From Domibacillus tundrae (GTDB lineage: Bacteria > Bacillota > Bacilli > Bacillales > Domibacillaceae), in assembly GCF_000970675.1 (NCBI RefSeq), contig NZ_LAJA01000001.1, forward strand, positions 1 through 64,000: a stretch of DNA of 64,000 nucleotides, read 5' to 3'. A program made the position numbers and the translations under genes. Within the stretch, counting starts at the first letter, position 1, and each line of letters opens with the position of its first letter. The notes below the pieces were generated by a model, which had not been told where the DNA came from, searched no databases, and saw nothing but the letters and a program-made list of their open reading frames with translations. This document shows positions 8,899 through 17,725 of this stretch, piece by piece.

Positions 8899-9459
8899 TT
8901 GACATATAAATGGGTACCCGCGCTTCTTTTAATGGGTGCACTGCTGGGCGCCTGCGGGGAGGAAAAAAGCGACGAGGCCGCAAACTCCACATCAGATGGT
9001 GAAACGCAAAGCTCTACACAAGAAACGCATACGGCCGAAGAGGAAAAAGCAGGCGGAACATCAGTAAAAGCGCCGATTGAAGAAACGGAAAATGTACCGA
9101 AAGAGGAAAGAGAAGCGATTCTCGCCGCACTCAACCAACAAATTCAATCGTTTAACGAAAAAGACATCGATGCATACATGGCGACCATTTCTAAAACGCC
9201 GGAATCATTTGATTATGAAGAAGAAAAAGCATACATCGAAAAAGTGTTTCAAACATTTGATGCCACGATGACGCCAGAAAATACAAAAATTATTCAATAC
9301 GATGAAGACAAAATGACGGCCAATGTATTCATGAATATGGAATCGACATCGAAAGACTTAAGTTCGGGCAAGGAAGTAAGCCAGAAGACCCGCCAGATTA
9401 TGGTGTTTCAGAAAGAAAAGGACGGCTGGAAGCAAGTTTCCCTTTTTGCCATGGAATGA
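8899..9459 (+). CDS. Small lipoprotein with NTF2-like domain
   Basis: Predicted lipoprotein of about 186 residues from the TTG at 8899. A basic, hydrophobic signal peptide (TYKWVPALLLMG) leads to the lipobox LLGAC. A Ser/Thr/Glu-rich linker follows, then an NTF2/SnoaL-like domain (AALNQQIQSFNEKDIDAYMATI...) of about 110 residues that contains no catalytic signature I recognise. The frame is open back to 8842, but that start lies inside a hairpin and would spoil the signal peptide; AGAGGA precedes the TTG. Possible forespore expression from the candidate sigma-G promoter is inference. Function unknown. Confidence 0.7.
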   Translation: MTYKWVPALLLMGALLGACGEEKSDEAANSTSDGETQSSTQETHTAEEEKAGGTSVKAPIEETENVPKEEREAILAALNQQIQSFNEKDIDAYMATISKTPESFDYEEEKAYIEKVFQTFDATMTPENTKIIQYDEDKMTANVFMNMESTSKDLSSGKEVSQKTRQIMVFQKEKDGWKQVSLFAME

Positions 9460-9488
9460 TATAGTGAAAAGAAAAGAGGTTATTAAAC

Positions 9489-9956
9489 ATGACAAAAGAA
9501 ATGAATGTAGAAAGCTTTAATTTAGACCATACGAAAGTAAAAGCACCGTACGTCCGTCTTGCGGGTGTAAAAGAAGGCCAAAATGGCGACAAAATTTTAA
9601 AATATGATATTCGTTTTTGCCAGCCGAACAAGGAGCACATGGAGATGCCGGCGCTTCATTCCCTGGAGCACATGATGGCGGAATTCAGCCGCAACCATTC
9701 AGATAAAATCGTTGATATCAGCCCAATGGGTTGTCAGACCGGCTACTATATTGCGGTGATCAATCACGAGGACTACGACGATATTTTAACCATCATTGAA
9801 AAAACATTAGAGGATGTCCTTGAAGCAACAGAAGTGCCAGCGTGCAACGAAGTGCAGTGCGGCTGGGCAGCGAGCCATAGTTTAGAAGGCGCGAAAGAGA
9901 TCGCGCGCGATATGCTTGCGAAACGAAGTGAATGGACAGAAGTATTTGCCGGGTAA
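9489..9956 (+). CDS. luxS: S-ribosylhomocysteine lyase LuxS
   Basis: LuxS cleaves S-ribosylhomocysteine to homocysteine and DPD, the precursor of autoinducer-2, and is part of the activated methyl cycle. The 155-residue protein has the full metal site: His57, Glu60 and His61 in HSLEHMM and Cys124 in EVQCGW, plus Cys82 in the [10 protein letters not shown] segment. Length is normal for the family. GAGG lies before the ATG. It is monocistronic, closed by a strong terminator. Confidence 0.97.
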   Translation: MTKEMNVESFNLDHTKVKAPYVRLAGVKEGQNGDKILKYDIRFCQPNKEHMEMPALHSLEHMMAEFSRNHSDKIVDISPMGCQTGYYIAVINHEDYDDILTIIEKTLEDVLEATEVPACNEVQCGWAASHSLEGAKEIARDMLAKRSEWTEVFAG

Positions 9957-9969
9957 GCCATGTGCCGAC

Positions 9970-10008
9970 AAGCGGATAAAAGCATTTGCCTTTTATCCGC
10001 TTTTTTTA
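9970..10008 (+). terminator. Terminator of luxS
   Basis: Stem GCGGATAAAAG / CTTTTATCCGC followed by seven T residues. Confidence 0.9.
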
Positions 10009-10036
10009 TTAGCTAAAAACGTATATGTTTTGGAGA

Positions 10037-10130
10037 TTGTTCAGCTTCAGGCGGCCAGTCCCTCGGTCATAAGCCGTCACAGCTGTGTGGCAAAGAGCGC
10101 CACCCTGCTGTCCGTCTTACGCTTTTCTTA
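10037..10130. repeat. Intergenic structured repeat, family A, copy 1
   Basis: Begins TTCAGCTTCAG and ends TTACGCTTTTC. The core has GTCATAAGCC on the left, a central hairpin GTGGC-AAAGAGC-GCCAC and GTCTTACGC on the right. It matches copy 2 directly downstream in order and spacing of all these blocks. The central stem differs from copy 2 on both arms, so pairing is kept. Confidence 0.7.
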
Positions 10131-10256
10131 CGATGTCCAGCTCCAGGCGCCGTCGGCTCGAGGTCATAAGCCAAGCCCTTCTGGAGGCAAAGAGCGCCTC
10201 CGTCAGTGCTCGTCTTATGCTTGTCGCCGATAGGCAGGCGCCTTGCGCTTTTCTAA
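10131..10256. repeat. Intergenic structured repeat, family A, copy 2
   Basis: Begins GATGTCCAGCTCCAG, carries AGGTCATAAGCC, a central hairpin GGAGGC-AAAGAGC-GCCTCC, then GTCTTATGC and ends GCCTTGCGCTTTTC. CATAAG and CTTATG form an outer stem. Elements with this wording are common between genes in Bacillaceae, as I remember it. It ends about 20 bases before acoR. A shortened third copy lies at 63.9 kb. Confidence 0.75.
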
Positions 10257-10278
10257 TAAAAAGGGGGCTTTTTTTGTG

Positions 10279-12099
10279 ATGAATGAGGCAGTTAGGCGAA
10301 ATGTATGGCAGCGGTTCGTGCGGGAGGGAGTCTTGGATGCAGCGCGGCTGCAAAAACGGATTGAAGAGTCATGGTACATGTGCCAGAAAAAAGGTGTCAA
10401 TCCGTATGACGGCAAAGGAAGCGACATTTTAACGACCGATCAGCTGCACCAGCGGCTTGAAAAAAATGACCGGCTGACGTCTATTGCGGGACCGATTATG
10501 GATAAAGTGATCATGTCCATCCAACAGGCGAATACGATGATCTTGCTTGTAGATAAAGAAGGGTATATCTTGGCTGCATGCGGTCCGGACCCGACGTTAA
10601 AAAGGGCGTCGGAAATCAATTTTGTTGAAGGATCGAAATGGACGGAAGATGTTGTTGGGACGAATGCAGTTGGAACCGCTCTCAGAACTGGCGAAGCGAT
10701 TACCGTTGTGGGCACCGAACATTATTCTGTCGCCTCACAGCACTTTTCTTGCTCCGCCGCCCCCATTCATGCGCCCGACAGGACACTTCTCGGCGTCCTC
10801 GACATGACGAGCGCACTGGCGGATTCCCGCCATGAGCATATGCTGGCCGCCGTCTGTACAGCAGCTTTTGCGATTGAGCAGCAATGGGCGTCACTCGAGA
10901 AAATGGACGAGCAGTCACTCATCATGGCTGCGTCTTTTTACCGTCAGCACACCGCTCCAATGGCTGCTGTGTCCATGTTAGGTTCTGTAGTCTGGATGAA
11001 TGAAGCGATGAAAGAGAGATGCCAGATGACTGTACCGTTTTTGCTGCGTGAACTGCCGGAAAACGCCTGGAAGCAAGGTGTAATGCGGAATGTATTCGAG
11101 GAATCTGGTTCACTTCAGATTGGGCAGCTCATTCAGTTTTCCAATGTGAAAAAAACACCGGCCAGCTCCGGCTGGATTAATACGTTTCATTACAACGGGG
11201 TGATCGGCACAGCAGAATCGTTCCAGCACGTTCTTTGGCAGGCGGAACGTGTCGCAAAAACAGATGCGGCGGTGCACATATACGGTGAAACCGGCACGGG
11301 GAAAGAAATACTGGCCCGGGCGATTCATCGAAATAGCAGCCGTAAAAACGGTCCGTTCGTTGCAGTAAACTGCGGTGCCATTCCTGCTTCATTAATGGAA
11401 AGCGAGCTGTTTGGCTATGAAGGAGGCGCGTTTACCGGAGCAAGCCGGAGCGGCTATCAAGGGAAAATACGCGATGCGGATGGCGGAACGCTGTTTTTAG
11501 ATGAGATTGGGGATATTCCGGAGCAGATGCAAATTTCGCTGCTGCGCGTGCTGCAGGAACAGGAAGTCATGCCGGTTGGCGCATCTAAGCCGATTCCGGT
11601 CAATCTCCGGATTATTACGGCGACTCACCGCAATTTAATTGAACTCGTTAACGAGCGAAAAATGCGGGAAGACTTGTTTTACAGAATTTATGTTTTTCCG
11701 ATTGAATTGCCTCCGCTTCGTCAGCGGCTTTGTGACATGGAACGATTCATTGCGGATTATAAAAAACGAACGAATTGGAACGGCAGTGTGCCGGAATCAT
11801 TGATTCGTGTCTTTAAGCAGCACTCGTTTCCGGGGAATTTCCGTGAGCTGTTCAATATTCTCGACCGCATCCGCATTTTGTACGGTGATCACGTACCGGC
11901 GGATGTAGCCGCTTCTGACTGTATGATCTCACTGGAACGGGAATGTGAGAAACAGTGGACAAGCCGCCAGGAAATGGAACGGGAAGAATTGATGCAGGCG
12001 CTTAAAGACGCAAAAGGCCATGCCCCAACCGCCGCTAAACAAATGGGTATGCCGCGCAGCACATTTTACCGGAAGCTGAAACAATATGAGATGAATTGA
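10279..12099 (+). CDS. acoR: Sigma-54 activator of acetoin catabolism, AcoR
   Basis: Enhancer-binding protein of 606 residues that activates sigma-54 RNA polymerase at the aco promoter. An N-terminal GAF-like sensor region (about residues 60-190) precedes the AAA+ domain with Walker A GETGTGKE (about residue 335), the sigma-54 contact loop GAFTGA (about 382), and FLDEIGD as Walker B. A Fis-type helix-turn-helix closes the protein ([22 protein letters not shown]). The ATG at 10279 was chosen (a GTG lies one codon before it); AAGGGGG is upstream. It reads towards acoABC, 140 bases ahead of it, whereas in B. subtilis acoR follows the operon. Confidence 0.92.
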   Translation: MNEAVRRNVWQRFVREGVLDAARLQKRIEESWYMCQKKGVNPYDGKGSDILTTDQLHQRLEKNDRLTSIAGPIMDKVIMSIQQANTMILLVDKEGYILAACGPDPTLKRASEINFVEGSKWTEDVVGTNAVGTALRTGEAITVVGTEHYSVASQHFSCSAAPIHAPDRTLLGVLDMTSALADSRHEHMLAAVCTAAFAIEQQWASLEKMDEQSLIMAASFYRQHTAPMAAVSMLGSVVWMNEAMKERCQMTVPFLLRELPENAWKQGVMRNVFEESGSLQIGQLIQFSNVKKTPASSGWINTFHYNGVIGTAESFQHVLWQAERVAKTDAAVHIYGETGTGKEILARAIHRNSSRKNGPFVAVNCGAIPASLMESELFGYEGGAFTGASRSGYQGKIRDADGGTLFLDEIGDIPEQMQISLLRVLQEQEVMPVGASKPIPVNLRIITATHRNLIELVNERKMREDLFYRIYVFPIELPPLRQRLCDMERFIADYKKRTNWNGSVPESLIRVFKQHSFPGNFRELFNILDRIRILYGDHVPADVAASDCMISLERECEKQWTSRQEMEREELMQALKDAKGHAPTAAKQMGMPRSTFYRKLKQYEMN

Positions 12100-12172
12100 G
12101 ACAGATCAGGATAATGATGAGAAAAGAAGACACGGAGAATCCATAAACCCTTTGTACAGCCTTCCTTTTAGG

Positions 12173-12190
12173 TTGGCACGCTGATTGCAT
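12173..12190 (+). promoter_or_regulatory. Sigma-54 promoter of acoABC
   Basis: TTGGCACGCTGATTGCAT carries both invariant doublets (GG of TGGCAC and GC of TTGCA) at the correct spacing for a -24/-12 promoter. It lies between acoR and acoA, exactly where the AcoR target is expected. Confidence 0.9.
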
Positions 12191-12199
12191 TAAAGAAAA

Positions 12200-12213
12200 A
12201 GAAAGCGTTTTCT
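12200..12213 (+). promoter_or_regulatory. Candidate CcpA cre site
   Basis: AGAAAGCGTTTTCT matches the cre consensus TGWAANCGNTNWCA at 12 of 14 positions and is nearly symmetric. Sitting just downstream of the sigma-54 start it could block transcription when glucose is present, in line with known catabolite repression of aco genes in B. subtilis. Confidence 0.6.
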
Positions 12214-12240
12214 ATTTAATCAATCAGTGAAAGGGAGAGG

Positions 12241-13260
12241 ATGACGGTGTCACAAACGCAAACAAATCAAGCAGCGGTTTCAAAAGAAGAAGCGACATGG
12301 ATGTTTCAAAAAATGCTTGAAATACGCCATTTTGAAGACCGGGTTCATGAGATATTTGGGACAGGGGTTTTGCCGGGATTTGTTCATTTGTATGCCGGAG
12401 AAGAAGCCATTGCGGTCGGTCTTTGCTCGCATCTGGATGACAACGACTACATTACGAGCACACACCGCGGCCACGGTCATTGTATTGCCAAAGGATGTGA
12501 CTTGGATGGCATGATGGCGGAGATTTACGGGAGATCAACCGGGCTTTGTAAAGGAAAAGGCGGCTCCATGCACATTGCCGACATAGAAAAAGGGATGCTT
12601 GGTGCCAATGGCATTGTCGGCGGCGGATTCCCGCTGGCAGTCGGTGCCGGACTAACGCATAAATTAAAAAAAACAGGCGGCGTCGCGGTTTGCTTTTTCG
12701 GAGACGGTGCCAACAACCATGGAACGTTCCATGAAGGCATAAACATGGCGGCGATTTGGGATTTACCGGTCATTTTTGTTGCGGAAAACAATGGATTTGG
12801 AGAAGCGACGCCTTTTCATTACGCGTCCAGCTGTAAATCGATTGCAGACCGGGCGATCAGCTATGACATTCCGGGTGAAAGAGTGGATGGAAAAGATGTC
12901 ATAGCGGTTCGGGAAGCAGCACAGCGGGCGGTCGAGCGGGCCCGCAACGGTGAAGGACCGACATTAATCGAATGTGTGACGTACCGGAATTATGGTCATT
13001 TTGAAGGAGACGCCCAGACGTATAAAGGCGAAGAAAAAGTGAAGCATTTAAGTGACTTAGACGCCATCAAGAAGTTTTACACGTATCTGACCGAGCAGGG
13101 CATTATGACAGAAGAAGAACTGGACCGGATGGATGAAGAGGTACGAGGTGCGGTGGATCGTGCCGTTGAATTTGCGGAAAAAAGCCCGCATCCGCTTCCG
13201 GAGCAGCTGCTTGAAGATGTCTATGTGTCGTACAAAACAGAGGGAGGTGCGGTATCATGA
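12241..13260 (+). CDS. acoA: Acetoin dehydrogenase E1 alpha subunit
   Basis: Alpha subunit of the thiamine-diphosphate E1 component that cleaves acetoin. The 339-residue protein has the TPP motif beginning GDGANNHG and ending AENNGFG, and the typical STHRGHGHCIAKG segment near residue 75. A GTG two codons inside (12247) has better spacing from AAGGGAGAGG than the ATG at 12241, so the true start may be either. First gene of acoABC under the sigma-54 promoter; it overlaps acoB by four bases. Confidence 0.94.
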   Translation: MTVSQTQTNQAAVSKEEATWMFQKMLEIRHFEDRVHEIFGTGVLPGFVHLYAGEEAIAVGLCSHLDDNDYITSTHRGHGHCIAKGCDLDGMMAEIYGRSTGLCKGKGGSMHIADIEKGMLGANGIVGGGFPLAVGAGLTHKLKKTGGVAVCFFGDGANNHGTFHEGINMAAIWDLPVIFVAENNGFGEATPFHYASSCKSIADRAISYDIPGERVDGKDVIAVREAAQRAVERARNGEGPTLIECVTYRNYGHFEGDAQTYKGEEKVKHLSDLDAIKKFYTYLTEQGIMTEEELDRMDEEVRGAVDRAVEFAEKSPHPLPEQLLEDVYVSYKTEGGAVS

Positions 13261-14285
13261 CCCGTCAATTAACATTCTCACAAGCAGTGAATGAAGCAAT
13301 GGCCATTTCAATGAGAGAAGATCAGGATGTGATTTTGCTCGGGGAAGATGTTGCAGGCGGGGCAGCCGTCGATCATTTGCAGAACGAGGAAGCATGGGGC
13401 GGCGTTATGGGTGTCACAAAAGGGCTCGTGCAGGAATTCGGGCGCGACCGGATCATTGATACGCCGATTTCGGAAGCGGGCTACGTCGGGGCAGCTGTCA
13501 CAGCTGCGGCCACCGGCATGCGGCCGATTGCGGAGCTTATGTTTAACGACTTTATCGGCAGCTGTCTTGATGAAGTGATGAACCAGGGCGCCAAGCTGCG
13601 CTACATGTTTGGCGGCAAGGCGAAAGTACCGCTGACGATTCGGACGATGCACGGAGCCGGATTTCGCGCTGCTGCCCAGCATTCCCAAAGCTTGTATTCA
13701 TTCTTCACTCATATACCAGGTATTAAAGTTGTTATCCCATCTACACCGTATGACGCAAAAGGACTTTTGCTCCAGTCCATTTTTGATGATGACCTCGTTG
13801 TCTTTTTTGAAGACAAAACGTTATATACGATGAAAGGCGACGTACCGGAAGGGTCTTACCGCATCCCGTTCGGAAAAGCGGATATTAAGCGAAGCGGGGA
13901 AGATGTGACGATCGTCGCGATCGGCAAAATGGTGCATACGGCAATAAAAGCGGCAGACGAGCTGTCGAAGAACGGAATAGAAGCGGAAATCGTTGATCCA
14001 CGCACACTGTCTCCGCTTGATGAAGACACGATTTTATCGTCTGTGGAAAAAACGGGCCGGCTTGTTGTCGTGGATGAAGCGAATCCACGCTGCAGCGCGG
14101 CAACTGATATTGCTGCACTTGTGGCCGATAAAGGCTTTGACTACTTGGATGCGCCGGTGAAAATGGTAACGGCACCGCATACGCCGGTTCCATTTTCACC
14201 ATCGCTTGAAGATATTTACTTGCCGACGCCGGATAAAATAGTGAAAGCCGTTCAGCAAATGACCGGCAGCGAACTTGTCATGTAA
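13257..14285 (+). CDS. acoB: Acetoin dehydrogenase E1 beta subunit
   Basis: Beta subunit of 342 residues, transketolase-like pyrimidine-binding and C-terminal domains. Visible features are LLGEDVAGG near the N-terminus, DTPISEAGYVG, and the C-terminal VDPRTLSPLDEDTI segment typical of 2-oxo acid and acetoin dehydrogenase E1 beta chains. The ATGA overlap with acoA indicates translational coupling and equal amounts of both E1 chains. Confidence 0.94.
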   Translation: MTRQLTFSQAVNEAMAISMREDQDVILLGEDVAGGAAVDHLQNEEAWGGVMGVTKGLVQEFGRDRIIDTPISEAGYVGAAVTAAATGMRPIAELMFNDFIGSCLDEVMNQGAKLRYMFGGKAKVPLTIRTMHGAGFRAAAQHSQSLYSFFTHIPGIKVVIPSTPYDAKGLLLQSIFDDDLVVFFEDKTLYTMKGDVPEGSYRIPFGKADIKRSGEDVTIVAIGKMVHTAIKAADELSKNGIEAEIVDPRTLSPLDEDTILSSVEKTGRLVVVDEANPRCSAATDIAALVADKGFDYLDAPVKMVTAPHTPVPFSPSLEDIYLPTPDKIVKAVQQMTGSELVM

Positions 14286-14296
14286 AAGGAGGAGTT

Positions 14297-15556
14297 ATGA
14301 TGGCTGTAAAAGTGATTATGCCGAAGCTTGGGATGGGGATGGAAGAGGGAACGGTTGTCGAATGGCTGAAGCAGGAAGGCGACGAAGTGAAAAAGGGAGA
14401 TTCCGTTGCTGTCATCAGCTCCGATAAAATTGAAAAAGACGTCGAAGCACCGGAAGATGGGGTGCTGTTAAAAATTCAGGCTTCTTCAGATGATGTCGTA
14501 AAGGTGGGCGAGGCGATCGGGTTTGTCGGTGCCCCAGGAGAAGAACCGGATGCAACCGCTGCTCCGCAGGCTGAGCTTCACCAGGAAGCGCCGGATATGC
14601 CGACAGAAACGCCGCAGTCGATTCAGCAAACCCTGGAGCCAGTCGCTGCAAAAGCAGAGAAAAATGGCGGCAGAACCCACATTTCACCAGCAGCCCGCAA
14701 GCTGGCAAAAGGACATAACATTGATGTGACGGGGATTCCGGGCACGGGACCGAACGGCCGTATTACCCGGTCAGATGTGGAACGGCATATGAACCATGAA
14801 CCACAGCCGGCTGCTATGGCGAACCCGGCACCGGAAGCAGATGTGGAGCCGATGTCATCTCGTTCCTCCGCAGTTGGAAAGCCGCTTGCTGGCATGCGTA
14901 AAGTCATTGCGGAGCGCATGCTTGACAGTCTGCAGACGACCGCTCAGCTGACTATTACGATGAAAGCGGACGTAACCGATTTAATGACAATCCGCAAACA
15001 AATGAATGAGTCACTGGAAGAAAGCGGCGTGAAGCTGACACTGACCGATTTTGTTGCCAAAGCTGTGATCGCGTCGCTGAAAAAACATCCGGCGATGAAT
15101 GCGACACTCCAAAACGGACGGCTCGCGCTGCACGAACGCGTTCATCTTGGCATCGCGGTGGCGCTTGACGGAGGCTTAATGGTGCCGGTCATTAACGACG
15201 CATGCTGCTGGTCGATGAAGGACTTATCCGAACGGATTCGCTCAAATGCCGATGATGTCCGGAGCGGCCGCGTTCAGGCCGAAACATTAAAAGGATCAAC
15301 ATTTACCATTACGAACCTCGGAAACTACGAAGTCGAGTACTTTACACCGGTGCTCAATCCGCCAGAAATCGGTATTCTCGGCCTTGGACGTGTGATGCCG
15401 GAAGCTGTTTTTGTTGGGGATGACCTGCAAAAACGAATGATCCAGCCGCTCAGCCTGACATTTGACCACCGCGCAATCGACGGCGCGCCGGCTGCTGCCT
15501 TTTTACAGACAGTGAAAACATTGCTTGAGCAGCCGTATCGGATGCTTGCCGAATAG
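14297..15556 (+). CDS. acoC: Acetoin dehydrogenase E2 (dihydrolipoyl acetyltransferase)
   Basis: E2 core of the acetoin dehydrogenase complex, 419 residues. Domains in order: a lipoyl domain (1-80) with the modified lysine in SSDKIEKD, an Ala/Pro/Gln-rich linker, an E1/E3-binding domain (ISPAARKLAKGHNIDVTGIPGTG), and the catalytic acyltransferase domain ending in the active-site motif DHRAIDGAPAA. AAAAGGAGG precedes the start; a second ATG follows directly. A terminator closes the operon and no acoL (E3) follows, so the complex must borrow a dihydrolipoyl dehydrogenase from elsewhere. Confidence 0.94.
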   Translation: MMAVKVIMPKLGMGMEEGTVVEWLKQEGDEVKKGDSVAVISSDKIEKDVEAPEDGVLLKIQASSDDVVKVGEAIGFVGAPGEEPDATAAPQAELHQEAPDMPTETPQSIQQTLEPVAAKAEKNGGRTHISPAARKLAKGHNIDVTGIPGTGPNGRITRSDVERHMNHEPQPAAMANPAPEADVEPMSSRSSAVGKPLAGMRKVIAERMLDSLQTTAQLTITMKADVTDLMTIRKQMNESLEESGVKLTLTDFVAKAVIASLKKHPAMNATLQNGRLALHERVHLGIAVALDGGLMVPVINDACCWSMKDLSERIRSNADDVRSGRVQAETLKGSTFTITNLGNYEVEYFTPVLNPPEIGILGLGRVMPEAVFVGDDLQKRMIQPLSLTFDHRAIDGAPAAAFLQTVKTLLEQPYRMLAE

Positions 15557-15564
15557 TGATGGAA

Positions 15565-15589
15565 GCCCGCTCTTTAAGCGGGTTTTTTT
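15565..15589 (+). terminator. Terminator of acoABC
   Basis: CCCGCT / AGCGGG stem with a CTTTA loop followed by seven T residues. Confidence 0.88.
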
Positions 15590-15611
15590 GAATGAAAGTC
15601 ATAAAAATTGA

Positions 15612-15690
15612 GTAAAAACGGACAGGGCTGTTAAGGAATGATAAAAGTTAACTAAAACAAGACAGGATTGTAACGAATTAAAAAAATTAC
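15612..15690. repeat. Two-unit degenerate tandem repeat, period 40
   Basis: GACAGG is found at 15621 and 15661 within two imperfect 40-base units that share TAAAA, GACAGG, TGT, GAAT and a run of A. No coding potential. It follows the aco terminator at the border to the AT-rich cluster. Confidence 0.4.
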
Positions 15691-15992
15691 TTGGCTATAA
15701 ATCAATTATTATTCCCCAGTGCTTACATCAACATTTCCCCTGCTTTTTCATACAAAGAACTCCACCGAGTAGCACACCTTTGCTATTTTAATTTTTTCCG
15801 GAAATGCGTCCCATTCAGAGTGGTCATACGAATAACTACTTTGCTTCCAAGAAGATTTAAATGATTAGTTGTCTTTTGTAAAAAGAAAATGCGTAAGGAA
15901 ATCTAACAAATTTCCATTTAATATTTTAAAAATAAGTTATATTTTAAAAAATTAATCGATTTAACCAGTAATATTTTTTTGTTGATTACTAT

Positions 15993-16006
15993 ACAGTCTG
16001 GACGGT
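15993..16006. promoter_or_regulatory. Operator copy 1 for the cluster regulator
   Basis: ACAGTCTGGACGGT is an inverted repeat of ACNGTC half-sites separated by two bases. The same 14 bases occur at 16106 and 21480, always in non-coding DNA in front of genes of this cluster. The TetR-type regulator encoded at 20.7-21.3 kb is the obvious candidate to bind it. Confidence 0.75.
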
Positions 16007-16105
16007 TAGTTAAAATAACATTTTGTAATAATTGTTTGAGAATGAGTTATTTTCAGAAAAAAGTTTATTTGTATATTTATCTTAAATTTTTTTAGTAATT
16101 ACTAT

Positions 16106-16119
16106 ACAGTCTGGACGGT
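16106..16119. promoter_or_regulatory. Operator copy 2 for the cluster regulator
   Basis: Identical to the sites at 15993 and 21480, and like copy 1 preceded by ATTACTAT. Centre-to-centre distance from copy 1 is 113 bases. It lies 79 bases upstream of the permease start, so repression of the permease operon is likely. Confidence 0.75.
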
Positions 16120-16197
16120 AATTTTTAAAAGAAAATTAAGAATTTTGTGATTATTAATTTTCTTTTTATATAAATCTAAATAATGGGAGGGATTTAT

Positions 16198-17640
16198 TTG
16201 GTATCGAATAAGGAGATGACTCAAGAAAGAAAAGTCGAGGTTCGCGGAATTGATTTTATTCCTGAAAGTGAACGTAATTCTAATCCTCTGAATGTATTTT
16301 TTGCTATCGGCGGTGCTCAGCTTTGTTTTCCCCTTATGCTTATTGGTGCTCTTCCAGTAGCCTTTGGACTCGGCTGGTGGGATTCATTTTGGGCTCTCAC
16401 TATAGGTTTAATAATAGGTTCTGTGTTAGTAGCTCCAATCGCTTTATTAGGGCAAAAAACTGGAACGAACGGAATTGTTAGCAGCGGTGCTCACTTTGGC
16501 ATAAGAGGAAGAATGATAGGCGCTCTTTTAACCATCTTTGTAGCTCTTGGATTTTATGCTTTGACAGTTTGGACTGGTGCACAATCTATTGTATATGGTG
16601 GCAACCGATTGTTTGGATGGTCTGAAGGAAACGGAATCTTAGCCGTCGGGGCCTTACTCATAACAGTTATTACAAGTATAGTAGCAACCTATGGCCATTC
16701 AGTTGTTTTAATCATTGAAAAAGCCGGAACATGGATACTTGGTGCCATCCTTATATTAGCTGTCTTTGTATTTCTGCCCCAGTTTGATGCTTCCTACCAA
16801 GGCGGAAATTATCTTTTAGGAGGATTCTGGAGCACATGGTTTTTATCGGTCAGTATTGGCTTGTCGCTGCCGATTTCGTTAGTCCCTTTCATTAATGACT
16901 ACGCCAGGTACATTCCAACTAAAACCAGTGCCCGATCTATTATGTTGGGAACCGGAGGAGGAATCTTTGTTGGCTGTTGGATTTCAATGGTTGGTGCATC
17001 ATATTTAATGACAATGTTTAAAAGCATGGAAACCCCATTTGTACAAGGAATTATGGAGATTTCCCCTGTGTGGTTTATTTTCCCATTATTATTAGTCGGG
17101 TTAATTGGAAGCCTTACACAGGGAAGTTTTGCTTTATATGGTGCCGGCCTTGGATTAGAGACTCTCGGATGGGGGTTAAACCGGATTGTAACAACCATTA
17201 TTATTAGTGCTGTAGCCATGTTATTAGTTTTCCTAGGGGTGTTTGTTTATGATATCTCCAATGTGGTGAATGCATTTGTTACGCTCATTATTGTGGCTAT
17301 CTCACCGTGGCTTGCTATCAAATTAGTTGGATATTATTTATTCAAAGGCCAGTATTCCCCTTTGGAACTGCAACGTTCAGAAGGAGGAATTTACTGGTAT
17401 TCTAATGGATTTAATATTCCTGCAACTGCCTCCTGGGTTGTGGCAGTAATTGTCGGTTTATTATTTACGAGCACAAGTGTTTTTGTCGGTCCATTTGTTA
17501 ACTTAGTCGGTGGTATCGATGTTAGTTTCATTTCCTCTGCAATTGTTAGTGCAGTCTTGTATTTTATTTTTGTCAAAAACTCTCTCCCGAAAGAAGCAGA
17601 AGTTAATACTATTGAGCCAAGCACAAAAAAAACAATTTGA
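16198..17640 (+). CDS. NCS1-family purine/cytosine-type permease
   Basis: Integral membrane permease of about 480 residues with some twelve hydrophobic segments, related to CodB-type nucleobase:cation symporters. The N-terminal region RGIDFIPESERNSNPLNVFFAIGGAQLCF and a following glycine-rich first helix are typical. Known NCS1 substrates are cytosine, purines, hydantoins, allantoin, thiamine and pyridoxine, so uptake of a small N-heterocycle is likely here. The start chosen is TTG at 16198, six bases after GGGAGGG; the ATG at 16183 contains that site itself. It is first in a unit with RidA, deacetylase and HpaB and lies behind two operators. Confidence 0.85.
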   Translation: MVSNKEMTQERKVEVRGIDFIPESERNSNPLNVFFAIGGAQLCFPLMLIGALPVAFGLGWWDSFWALTIGLIIGSVLVAPIALLGQKTGTNGIVSSGAHFGIRGRMIGALLTIFVALGFYALTVWTGAQSIVYGGNRLFGWSEGNGILAVGALLITVITSIVATYGHSVVLIIEKAGTWILGAILILAVFVFLPQFDASYQGGNYLLGGFWSTWFLSVSIGLSLPISLVPFINDYARYIPTKTSARSIMLGTGGGIFVGCWISMVGASYLMTMFKSMETPFVQGIMEISPVWFIFPLLLVGLIGSLTQGSFALYGAGLGLETLGWGLNRIVTTIIISAVAMLLVFLGVFVYDISNVVNAFVTLIIVAISPWLAIKLVGYYLFKGQYSPLELQRSEGGIYWYSNGFNIPATASWVVAVIVGLLFTSTSVFVGPFVNLVGGIDVSFISSAIVSAVLYFIFVKNSLPKEAEVNTIEPSTKKTI

Positions 17641-17725
17641 GAGGGGGGATTCAAAAAAGGAAAGGACTTTAACTGGAATTCACAGAAAAAGAAAAAGCAA
17701 TTATAGCTAACTAACGAGGTGAATC

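Larger units (their letters stand above)
15591..16197. other. AT-rich regulatory region upstream of the permease
   Basis: About 600 bases without a recognisable gene on either strand. It holds the short tandem repeat at 15612-15690 and two identical operator sequences at 15993 and 16106. Base composition is much more AT-rich than the aco genes on the left. Promoter boxes near the operators are ambiguous: TTGATT at 15982 and TACTAT at 16100 are candidates. Confidence 0.6.

Noticed and set aside
13308-13688. Open frame of 126 codons antisense to acoB
   Set aside because: Shadow of the acoB reading frame; no start signal.
15591-16182. Hidden gene or insertion sequence upstream of the permease
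   Set aside because: Stops occur often in all frames and no inverted terminal repeats were seen.
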